A stretch of DNA of 7,321 nucleotides from Haloferacaceae archaeon (GTDB lineage: Archaea > Halobacteriota > Halobacteria > Halobacteriales > Haloferacaceae): assembly GCA_018609965.1 (NCBI GenBank), contig JAHENP010000318.1, forward strand, positions 1 to 7,321, read 5' to 3'. Below, piece by piece: positions 1 to 5,655 of the stretch; the first letter of the stretch is position 1, and each line of letters begins with the position of its first letter. The notes beneath the pieces are model-generated. The model had not been told where the DNA came from, ran no database searches, and saw nothing but the letters and a program-made list of their open reading frames with translations. A program made the position numbers and the translations under genes.

Positions 1-225
1 GAGGCGATCCTGAACGACACCGGCGCGGTGGTGCCCGGCTCGATCCTGTTGGACGGGGAGTACGGCTACGAGGACACTGCGGTCGGCGTCCCGCTGAAGC
101 TCGGCAGTGACGGGGTCGAAGAGGTCGTCGAGTGGGAGCTGGCCGACTACGAGTCCGATCTGCTTGACGAGGCCGCCGAGAAGCTCTCGGATCAGTACGA
201 CCAGATGACCGACGAGTTGGAGTAG
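1..225 (+). CDS. mdh: Malate dehydrogenase, C-terminal 74 residues (5' end outside window)
   Basis: The reading frame is open from base 1 and ends at TAG 223-225. The 74 residues match the C-terminal end of haloarchaeal malate dehydrogenase as I know it: a [17 protein letters not shown] segment, then [14 protein letters not shown], then a closing amphipathic helix containing [10 protein letters not shown]. This is the lactate-dehydrogenase-like, NAD-dependent enzyme that interconverts malate and oxaloacetate in the cytoplasm (TCA cycle). The catalytic His/Arg and the Rossmann domain lie upstream of the window, so activity cannot be judged here. The acidic surface composition is typical of halophiles. 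The identification is from recalled family sequence; another member of the LDH/MDH superfamily is the only realistic alternative. Confidence 0.88.
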   Translation, partial: EAILNDTGAVVPGSILLDGEYGYEDTAVGVPLKLGSDGVEEVVEWELADYESDLLDEAAEKLSDQYDQMTDELE

Positions 226-228
226 GCC

Positions 229-278
229 GTCTGTTAGTCCGTACTGCCGCCAACAGCTTTCGCCTGGGTACGGCAGAC
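229..278. terminator. Possible hairpin in the convergent mdh / DUF429 spacer
   Basis: The 58-bp spacer between the two convergent stop codons contains CTGCCG (244-249) and its inverted copy CGGCAG (271-276), with a 21-nt loop. GTCTG (229-233) and CAGAC (274-278) form a competing pair. A dyad between converging genes could serve as a two-way terminator. However, the loop is long and there is no T-run, which archaeal terminators usually have, so this is a weak call. Confidence 0.2.
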
Positions 279-283
279 TGACC

Positions 284-1165
284 TCAACTGTCACGCGTCC
301 CGTCGAAGATCACCGCCTCGACCCGTTCACGCGGCGTGTACTGGCCCTCGACGGCCGCCCTGTGGTCGTTCGCGGCGGCATAAGCGGCGGCGACGGCGTC
401 TAGTGCGTCGTCCGTCGCGGTCATGCAGTCGGCGGTCGTGTCCCCGAACGTGACCCCCGCCTCTCGGAGCGCCGCGCGGTTCCGTCCGCGCGCTGCCACC
501 CCCGCACGCGAGTCCGACTTGTACCCCTCACGGGTCGCGTCCGGCAGGGCGTCGAACACCGCCGCGGGGTACGTCTCCAACAGCGTCAGGTCCGCGTCGG
601 GGTCGGGGTGGACCGGCGGCACGCGCGCGTCGCGTTCGACGAGCGGGGCGAGTATCGCGGAGATTCCGTAGAACGTCTGCGTGCGAATGCGGTAGCCGGC
701 TGGCTCCTGCCCGCCGTAGGTCTCGTCGGTCGCTCGCGTCCGCGGGAACCCGCGACGCTCGGCCGTCTCGCGGGCCTGTTCGTACAACGCCTCGGGACCG
801 TCGAGTTCACCGAGCAGACCCCACTCGTCGGGCGTGTCGGCGACGAACGCCGTCCACAGTTCGTCTGGCTCTCCGCGTTGGTTCTCGTCGGTCGAGCCGC
901 CGCCGAACCCCAGAAACTCCGCGGGGAGCGCGAACGGCACGTCGAGCCCGACGACAGTCGGTGCCGGCGGCTCTGCGAGAAACGCGACCAACGCCGGCAG
1001 TGTCGTCTCGCGGCTGCCGTCGGTGTCGAGCAGTTCTGCGGCGGTCGCCAGTTTCTGCACGGCGAGACCGGCGTCTGTCCGCCGGCAAACCGCGAGCCAG
1101 GTGTTGTCGCCGGCCGAGCGAGCCGCCGCACTGAAGTCGACACCGACGACCCGGTCGACCGTCAC
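284..1165 (-). CDS. DUF429 family protein, predicted RNase H-fold nuclease
   Basis: 293 residues. The start is GTG at 1165-1163, overlapping the upstream gene's TGA as GTGA, so translation is probably coupled. The protein has the DUF429 layout: an N-terminal GVDFSAA strand (Asp10), a central GLDVPFALP strand (Asp75), LLETYPAAVF (Glu197), and a C-terminal DDALDAVAAAYAA helix (Asp252, Asp253, Asp256). These well-spaced acidic residues resemble the metal-binding set of RNase H-like folds. The family has been described as predicted nuclease on that basis; the substrate is unknown. A GYRIRTQTFYGI stretch near residues 157-168 lies where this family has a conserved basic/aromatic segment. No signal peptide or membrane segment is seen. 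It is the second gene of a two-gene operon. The fold assignment is fairly firm; nuclease activity is inference. Confidence 0.8.
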   Translation of the reverse strand: MTVDRVVGVDFSAAARSAGDNTWLAVCRRTDAGLAVQKLATAAELLDTDGSRETTLPALVAFLAEPPAPTVVGLDVPFALPAEFLGFGGGSTDENQRGEPDELWTAFVADTPDEWGLLGELDGPEALYEQARETAERRGFPRTRATDETYGGQEPAGYRIRTQTFYGISAILAPLVERDARVPPVHPDPDADLTLLETYPAAVFDALPDATREGYKSDSRAGVAARGRNRAALREAGVTFGDTTADCMTATDDALDAVAAAYAAANDHRAAVEGQYTPRERVEAVIFDGTRDS

Positions 1166-1785
1166 GCCTCGTCGGCTCCGGCTTCGCTGGCGTCCCCGTC
1201 GGCCTCCTCTGTGTCCGCGTCGGTCTCCGCATTCGGGTCGGCCGCACTGCCCTCCTCGTCGACGAAGCGGTCGACGTGCGGGAAGAACTTCTCCGGGTCC
1301 TGGTGGACGATGGAGGCGACACGACTCCCGTCGAGCCGTTGGAGGTGGGTGTACATCGCGTTCTGTTCGACGGCAGTCTGGATCAACTCGCCGGCGTTGC
1401 GGAGTTCGTAGGTGCCGACGACGTACACCGCGAGCCTGTCGTCCTCGTCGATCAGCGCCGTCGTGACGAACACGCGGCCGTCGTTCTCGGCGCGGTAGAC
1501 GTTGTACGACGCGAACCCGGGGTTGCCGCCGGTCAGTTCCTCGAAGTCGTCGGCGAAGTTCCCCGGGACGACGTGTGCGAGGCCGAACCGGTTCGTCTCG
1601 CCCGCGTCCGGCGACTCCGGTGCGGTGTCACCCGCCGGGATGACGAGCGTCTCCCAGCCGTCGGCGGCGCGTTGCTCCGCCAGCGACTCCGTGTCTTCGA
1701 GTGTGCGTTGCCACGCGTCGCGGTGTCGATCCGCCAGCGCCGCGACTCGGTCCGCGTCGTCAATGTCCTCCCCGACTTCTGGCAT
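1162..1785 (-). CDS. Conserved-looking acidic haloarchaeal protein of unknown function
   Basis: 207 residues from the ATG at 1785-1783. I do not recognise the family. Residues 10-45 look helical ([20 protein letters not shown]). Residues 65-165 look like a mixed alpha/beta domain with several strands ([32 protein letters not shown]) and a helix at 132-150. The last 33 or so residues are a low-complexity Asp/Glu/Ala tail, probably disordered. No membrane segment is seen. An in-frame ATG at 1821 would add 12 residues, but I prefer 1785 because a TTTA box (1811-1814) sits about 27 nt upstream, the expected place for a leaderless transcript; starting at 1821 would put that box inside the gene. 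It is first in the operon and overlaps the DUF429 start by four bases, so the two products may work together. Confidence 0.75.
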   Translation of the reverse strand: MPEVGEDIDDADRVAALADRHRDAWQRTLEDTESLAEQRAADGWETLVIPAGDTAPESPDAGETNRFGLAHVVPGNFADDFEELTGGNPGFASYNVYRAENDGRVFVTTALIDEDDRLAVYVVGTYELRNAGELIQTAVEQNAMYTHLQRLDGSRVASIVHQDPEKFFPHVDRFVDEEGSAADPNAETDADTEEADGDASEAGADEA

Positions 1786-1810
1786 ACCCGTCTGTCTCTC
1801 GTCGGCGGGG

Positions 1811-1815
1811 TAAAG
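1811..1815 (-). promoter_or_regulatory. TATA-like box of the minus-strand operon
   Basis: Read on the minus strand this is CTTTA, the only A/T-rich patch in the divergent spacer on that side. Its centre lies about 27 nt upstream of the ATG at 1785, matching TATA placement for leaderless haloarchaeal genes. This is a short degenerate motif, so spacing is the main support. Confidence 0.4.
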
Positions 1816-1857
1816 TTCCACGACTCATTGAGCGAGGCCACCGGCCACTCGACAGGG

Positions 1858-1862
1858 CTTTC
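1858..1862 (+). promoter_or_regulatory. Weak TATA-like box upstream of pth2
   Basis: CTTTC lies with its TTT centred at 1860, 27 nt before the GTG start of pth2 at 1887. The motif is poor but correctly placed for a leaderless transcript, and nothing better is seen nearby. The 101-bp spacer 1786-1886 would then hold two divergent promoters, with a short GGCC-ACC-GGCC dyad (1836-1845) between them. Confidence 0.28.
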
Positions 1863-1886
1863 CCGCGGGCGAGCGACGGGAGCGAC

Positions 1887-2225
1887 GTGAAACAGACCAT
1901 CGCCGTCCGTGCGGATCTCGGGATGGGAACCGGGAAACTCGCCGCGCAGGTCGCCCACGCCGCGCTGTCGGCCTACGAGGACACGGGCAAACGGGCCGCA
2001 AACGAGTGGAAAGGGTCGGGCCAACAGAAGGTCGTCCTCAAGGTGAACGGGGAGTCGGCACTGTTCGAGTTGGCCGACACCGCCGACCGCGAGGGGCTCC
2101 CACACGCCGTGATCCGGGACGCCGGCCGGACGCAACTCGACCCCGGAACGGTGACGGCGCTCGCCGTCGGTCCCGGCCCGGACGACACCGTCGACCGCGT
2201 CACGGGTGACCTCCCACTGTACTGA
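1887..2225 (+). CDS. pth2: Peptidyl-tRNA hydrolase, archaeal/eukaryotic type (Pth2)
   Basis: 112 residues, the usual length of archaeal Pth2. It releases tRNA from peptidyl-tRNAs that drop off the ribosome, in the cytoplasm. Family signatures are intact: K2 and the first strand KQTIAVRAD, the G-K-x3-Q-x2-HA helix at residues 16-25 ([10 protein letters not shown]), KVVLKV at 48-53, the DAGRT motif at 78-82, then [13 protein letters not shown] at 86-98 and a C-terminal GDLPLY. The start is GTG 1887-1889, because homologues begin with MKQ just here. The frame stays open upstream to 1701, but that stretch is antisense to the neighbouring gene and would add 62 Arg/Pro-rich residues with no family counterpart. 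It is the first gene of the plus-strand series and ends 105 bp before the response regulator. Confidence 0.93.
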   Translation: MKQTIAVRADLGMGTGKLAAQVAHAALSAYEDTGKRAANEWKGSGQQKVVLKVNGESALFELADTADREGLPHAVIRDAGRTQLDPGTVTALAVGPGPDDTVDRVTGDLPLY

Positions 2226-2268
2226 GACAGCGACACACCGCGGGGTCGCCCGGTAACTCCGAACGCCA

Positions 2269-2316
2269 GTATCAGGGTCGATACCTGAGACCCCACGTTT
2301 TTGCTGGTACTCTCAG
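2269..2316. promoter_or_regulatory. Cluster of inverted repeats around the response-regulator promoter
   Basis: Three small dyads overlap here. GTATC (2269-2273) pairs with GATAC (2280-2284); GGGTC (2275-2279) pairs with GACCC (2289-2293); CTGAGA (2285-2290) pairs with TCTCAG (2311-2316). The last pair flanks the T-run symmetrically. The GGGTC/GACCC stem followed by TTTTT could terminate pth2, and the CTGAGA/TCTCAG pair could be an operator. Each arm is only 5-6 bases long, so chance is possible. Confidence 0.3.
2297..2303 (+). promoter_or_regulatory. TATA-like T-run upstream of the response regulator
   Basis: GTTTTTG (T-run 2298-2302) is the strongest A/T patch in the pth2-to-regulator spacer. 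It is centred about 31 nt before the ATG at 2331, so transcription would start at or a few bases upstream of that ATG. The same T-run could be read as the end of a pth2 terminator. Confidence 0.42.
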
Positions 2317-2330
2317 TTCTGGACAGACAG

Positions 2331-2927
2331 ATGACAGGATCGCCCAGAGTGTTGGTGGTCGAAGACGAGGCCGAGGTGGCACGGCTGTACGCGGAGTGGT
2401 TGGCGGACGACTACGACGTGGAGACCGTCTCAGACGGGCGGGCGGCGCTCACGGCCGTCTCCGACGCCGTGGACGTGGTGTTGTTGGACCGGCGGATGCC
2501 TCGTCTCGGCGGCGACGAGACGCTCGAACGGATTCGGTCTCGTGGGTACAACGTGCGGGTGGCGATGGTGACGGCGGTCGACCCGGAGTTGGACGTGGTG
2601 GGGTTGCCGTTCGACACGTATCTCACTAAACCCGTCTCGCAGGCGTCACTCAGGACGGCCGTCGAGACGCTCGTCGAGTTGGCGACGTACGACGAGGCGG
2701 TTCGGGAGGCGTTCGCGCTCGCGGAGAAACGCGCGGTGCTGACGGCCGCCAACCACAAGACGGAGTTGGTCGACGACGACCGGTTCCGACAGCTCGAGTC
2801 GTCGCTGTCGGAGGCGCAGGCCGCCGCCGTCGACAGCCTCGGTGAGATGGACCACGAGACCGCCACGACGGCGTTGTCCGGGCTCTCGGCGGCTGTCGAA
2901 GCCCGTCACGGCACCTCCTCGCGGTGA
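2331..2927 (+). CDS. Response regulator, receiver domain plus HalX-like C-terminal domain
   Basis: 198 residues. The receiver domain spans about residues 4-115 and has all key residues: acidic pair E11/D12 (VLVVEDE), phospho-acceptor D53 in VVLLDRRMP, T81 in VAMVTA, and K100 in YLTKPV. The C-terminal part (about 118-175; YDEAVREAFALAEKRAVL...) is a helical segment like the HalX domain that follows receivers in many haloarchaeal regulators. There is no DNA-binding helix-turn-helix, so output is probably through protein contacts (inference). The start is ATG 2331: an in-frame TTG at 2301 would add ten residues ahead of the receiver and would begin inside the T-run of the promoter. No histidine kinase is present in the window, so it is an orphan here. 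Cognate kinase and target are unknown. Confidence 0.88.
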   Translation: MTGSPRVLVVEDEAEVARLYAEWLADDYDVETVSDGRAALTAVSDAVDVVLLDRRMPRLGGDETLERIRSRGYNVRVAMVTAVDPELDVVGLPFDTYLTKPVSQASLRTAVETLVELATYDEAVREAFALAEKRAVLTAANHKTELVDDDRFRQLESSLSEAQAAAVDSLGEMDHETATTALSGLSAAVEARHGTSSR

Positions 2928-3020
2928 CGATGGTCTCTGAGCCGAGCGGCGACGGCGTCCTCGTGGGCGACCCGCGCGCGACTACCAACACACTTCCCGT
3001 CGGGGGGCCAACGCCCGTCG

Positions 3021-4460
3021 ATGCGCGAGGCCCACGAGCGCGAGCAGGCGGTCGGTGTCGACCACTACGTCAGCGACACGCCCGGACTCGGCGGCCGGCT
3101 CCGGGAGACGGCGGCGGACTTCCGGGTTCGCGAGGTCGAGACGGTCACACCGGAGCCGGTCGACGCCGCGCCCGGCTCGTACCCACACCTCCTTGTTCGC
3201 GCCCGGCTGACGGAGTGGGACACGAACGACTTCGCGCGGGCGGTCGCCAACGCCGCCGGTGTCGGCCGCGAGCGGGTCTCGTGGGCCGGCACGAAGGACA
3301 AACACGCGGTGACGACACAGCTGTTCACCCTCCGCGGGTTCGACCCCGAGGACGTGCCGTCGGTGTCCGGCGCGGACCTCACCGTCGTCGGACGGCTCGG
3401 GCGCGCACTGGCGTTCGGTGACCTCGCGGGCAACGCCTTCGAGATTCGGCTCCGTGGGGCCGACGGCGATCCAGACGCGACCGTCGCGGCGTTGGCCGAC
3501 TGGACCGCCCTCGGCGGCGGAACGCGGCTGTCGCCGGAGACGGCGACGACGGTTCCGGACGGGGTAACGGACGACGAGTCGGGGGAGACGGTCGCCGTCC
3601 CGAACTGGTTCGGTCACCAACGGTTCGGCTCCCGACGGCCGATCACCCACGAGGTGGGCCGCCGGCTGGTCGCCGGCGACCCCCGAGGCGCGGTGTTGGC
3701 GTACGTCGGCTCCCCGTTCGACACCGAACCCGAGGAGTCCCGTGTGGCCCGCCGTCGCGTCGAACGGGAGGCGGCGAGTGACGACCCGGAGTGGGGGGCG
3801 GTGCTCGCCTCGTTCCCCAGTCGTCTCCGGTTCGAACGGTCGATGCTCCACCGGCTCGTCGAGGGTGTGTCAGCGGCCGACGACGGCGAACTGCCGGTCG
3901 CCCCCGACGACCCGGACGCGCGGTGGTGGTACGCGCTGGGTGCGGTGCCGGAGAACCTCCAACGGTTGTTCGTCCACGCGGCACAGTCGTTCCTGTTCAA
4001 CAAGATACTGAGCGAGCGGCTGGCCCGCGGGCTCCCGTTCACCCGCCCCGTCGAGGGCGACGTGGTGTGTTTCGGCGACGACACCGCGGGGGTGGCCGCG
4101 CCGGACCCGGACCGGACACAGCGCGCGACGGCCGACCGGGTGGACGTGCTCGCGCGCCACTGCGAGCGGGGGCGAGCGTTCGTCACCGCGCCGCTGATCG
4201 GCCACGAGACTACACTCGCCGACGGGGAGCCGGGGGAGATCGAGCGCGGGGTGCTCGCCGACGCGGGGGTCGACCCCAGCGAGTTCACACTCCCCGGGAG
4301 CTACGACTCTGCGGGCACCCGACGTGCGATCACCTGTGTGACGGATCTCCGCGTCGGGACGGTCGACGGTGACCCCGTGTTCGGCTTCGGACTCCCGTCG
4401 GGGGCGTACGCGACCGCGTTGCTCCGGGAGTTCTCGAAGGCGGCCCCAAGTGCGTTGTAG
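3021..4460 (+). CDS. truD: tRNA pseudouridine(13) synthase TruD
   Basis: 479 residues. TruD converts uridine 13 of the tRNA D-arm to pseudouridine, in the cytoplasm. The signature motif AGTKDKHAVT holds the catalytic Asp, here D93. The second family motif NWFGHQRFG is at 195-203, followed by RPITHEVGRRL, and the TRUD insertion domain follows. FVHAAQSFLFNKILSERL (about 316-333) and PLIGHET (about 393-399) are also typical of archaeal members. It is longer than bacterial TruD (about 350 residues), as archaeal forms are. The start is ATG 3021: it is the first possible start after the regulator's stop in this frame, and homologues begin MREAH. No clear TATA box lies in the 93-bp spacer (only ACTT near -27), so it may be co-transcribed with the regulator upstream. 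Confidence 0.95.
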   Translation: MREAHEREQAVGVDHYVSDTPGLGGRLRETAADFRVREVETVTPEPVDAAPGSYPHLLVRARLTEWDTNDFARAVANAAGVGRERVSWAGTKDKHAVTTQLFTLRGFDPEDVPSVSGADLTVVGRLGRALAFGDLAGNAFEIRLRGADGDPDATVAALADWTALGGGTRLSPETATTVPDGVTDDESGETVAVPNWFGHQRFGSRRPITHEVGRRLVAGDPRGAVLAYVGSPFDTEPEESRVARRRVEREAASDDPEWGAVLASFPSRLRFERSMLHRLVEGVSAADDGELPVAPDDPDARWWYALGAVPENLQRLFVHAAQSFLFNKILSERLARGLPFTRPVEGDVVCFGDDTAGVAAPDPDRTQRATADRVDVLARHCERGRAFVTAPLIGHETTLADGEPGEIERGVLADAGVDPSEFTLPGSYDSAGTRRAITCVTDLRVGTVDGDPVFGFGLPSGAYATALLREFSKAAPSAL

Positions 4461-4601
4461 CGTGTCGACACCGCCCCGTCGGCTCCGTCCCCGTCCCGCT
4501 CGGTCGATCCTGTCAGTCTGCTCCCGTGTCGTCTGTCGGTTTCGCGCAGTGACGAGTGCGACGACCGAGGGAGTCAAGAGGCGAGAGCGGCAACCGTTCG
4601 T
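4461..4601. other. Longest intergenic spacer (truD to gene A), no gene seen
   Basis: This 141-bp stretch is pyrimidine-rich on the plus strand up to about 4540, then purine-rich from about 4560 to the ATG at 4602. I see no hairpin with a T-run, no good TATA box at -27 of gene A (only TCAAGA), and no small gene. It happens to be free of stop codons in the frame shared by truD and gene A, but has no start codon in that frame. It may hold the truD 3' end, where C/T-rich tracts could aid termination, and a degenerate promoter for gene A. Confidence 0.35.
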
Positions 4602-5591
4602 ATGGCGTCCGACCGGGACCGTGGAGCGAGCCCGCCGGACTTTCTCCAGGCCGATCCGACCGCGGAGTTGCCGGAGGCGACGGACCCGGCGACCGACCGG
4701 GTGGGTGGGGTGGAGTTGGGTGGTGATTTCCGACTCACCTACGGCTGGCTCGACGACCAGTTCGAGCCGACCGCACGCCGACTCCGGCTGTCGACCCACG
4801 GCGGCAGCCTCCGTCACTCCGGGCTGATCGACGACTCTGAGCTGGACGAACTCGACGACGGGTTGGCGACGATGGAGACGTTCCCGGAGCCGTACGAGAC
4901 GCCCGCGGAGCTGTTGGCGGAGTACGTCGCCCGGAAGTACACGCTCGGCCGCCGGGAGTTCGAACGGATTCGCGAGTTAGACGGCCGACTCCGGCTGTGT
5001 CAGTCGGCACTGAGCCGACTGGACGAACAGGAGTCTGCGGAGGCGGTGCGTGGTGTGCTCATCACGCTCGGCGAGCAGCTGACGACGCTGGGGGCGTTCC
5101 TGTTCCAACGGTACGACACCTTCGAGCCGAAGGCGATGCCGGCCGATGAGCTGCCGGCGTTCCCGAACCCGCGGCGGGCGGCGGCCGTCGAGGTGGTGTT
5201 GCGGGCGTACGACCAGGCGCTCCCGCGGGCGGGGGCCGCCGAGACGTTGTTGGCGTCACCGCCCGGCCCGATCGACGGGGTCGAGGAGGCGCGCCAGACG
5301 CTCGCGACGGCTGCCGCGGCGGTGTTCTACGCGCGGTGGGACGCGGCCGTCGACGACTGTTGGCCGCTCGTGGTCGACGAGTTCCGCGTGGAGTTCTCCG
5401 AGGCCAGCCCCGTCACGGGGATGGAGTCGTTGTCGGAGTACCGGACCGAGGGGCTGATCAAGGACCTCCGGACGTTCGACGAGAAGCTGGCGGAGAGCGC
5501 CGACCGGTTCTACGACGGCGTCTACCTCGACCGGTTCCGCCGGATCACCGACCGGTACCGGGAGGTGCTCGGCGAGGTCGCTCCCGAGTGA
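4602..5591 (+). CDS. Protein of unknown function, tandem paralogue A
   Basis: 329 residues; I do not recognise the family. It is mostly helical with no signal peptide or membrane segment, so probably cytosolic. It aligns without gaps to its downstream neighbour (about 49% identity by hand). Segments shared by both are the likely functional core: DFxLxYGxLDD (42-52), THG (65-67), TFPxPYETPAxLLxEYVARKY (93-113), LGAxLxQRY (163-171), LPAFPxP (184-190), YARWDAxVD (243-251) then WPL, and TGMESLSEY-TEG (272-284). The conserved Tyr, Trp, Asp, Glu and His residues could form a binding site, but no known catalytic motif is visible. The first 30 or so residues are acidic and variable apart from a TDPAT pentapeptide. 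The start is the first ATG, 141 bp after truD. A rare TTA leucine codon sits at 4977-4979. Confidence 0.82.
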   Translation: MASDRDRGASPPDFLQADPTAELPEATDPATDRVGGVELGGDFRLTYGWLDDQFEPTARRLRLSTHGGSLRHSGLIDDSELDELDDGLATMETFPEPYETPAELLAEYVARKYTLGRREFERIRELDGRLRLCQSALSRLDEQESAEAVRGVLITLGEQLTTLGAFLFQRYDTFEPKAMPADELPAFPNPRRAAAVEVVLRAYDQALPRAGAAETLLASPPGPIDGVEEARQTLATAAAAVFYARWDAAVDDCWPLVVDEFRVEFSEASPVTGMESLSEYRTEGLIKDLRTFDEKLAESADRFYDGVYLDRFRRITDRYREVLGEVAPE

Positions 5592-5617
5592 GGTGTGGAC
5601 ACGCGCAGTTGACCGTG

Positions 5618-5627
5618 AAACATTTGA
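5618..5627 (+). promoter_or_regulatory. TATA-like box upstream of gene B
   Basis: AAACATTTGA is the only A/T-rich patch in the 64-bp spacer between genes A and B. The TTT is centred about 32 nt before the ATG at 5656, which would give a very short leader. It suggests gene B can be transcribed on its own as well as by read-through from A. Confidence 0.38.
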
Positions 5628-5655
5628 CCCGGCGGGCGCTACCGTCGGCAGACGA

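Noticed and set aside
608..1411. 267-codon plus-strand open frame antisense to the DUF429 gene
   Set aside because: It is Arg/Ser/Pro-rich with no recognisable domain, crosses two genes on the other strand that have clear protein-like sequence, and is expected by chance in high-GC DNA.
1701..1886. N-terminal extension of pth2
   Set aside because: The extra 62 residues are antisense to the acidic-protein gene, Arg/Pro-rich and absent from the Pth2 family; GTG 1887 matches the known N-terminus.
2924..3421. Plus-strand frame starting with a GTGA overlap at the regulator's stop
   Set aside because: The stop/start overlap looks like coupling, but the product is Arg/Gly/Pro-rich and lies out of frame inside truD, whose own frame is clearly coding.
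2982..3851. 289-codon minus-strand open frame antisense to truD
   Set aside because: The translation is low-complexity Arg/Gly/Pro-rich; truD motifs on the plus strand fully explain the region.
4541..4560. CGCA...TGCG dyad in the truD-gene A spacer as a terminator
   Set aside because: Only four base pairs with no T-run; not distinguishable from chance.
2925..4601. Regulator, truD and gene A lie in the same frame with stop-free spacers, so read-through of TGA 2925-2927 and TAG 4458-4460 would join them
   Set aside because: Stop-free runs of 31 and 47 codons are likely by chance at this GC content, the spacer peptides look non-coding, and the three proteins have normal ends.
3870..4817. 315-codon minus-strand open frame across the truD 3' end, the spacer and the gene A 5' end
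   Set aside because: Long, but Arg-rich and without family features; it spans two real genes and a spacer, typical of a high-GC antisense shadow.
5593..5655. Upstream GTG start for gene B, two bases after the stop of gene A
   Set aside because: The added 21 residues have no counterpart in gene A, and the TATA-like box would fall inside the coding region.
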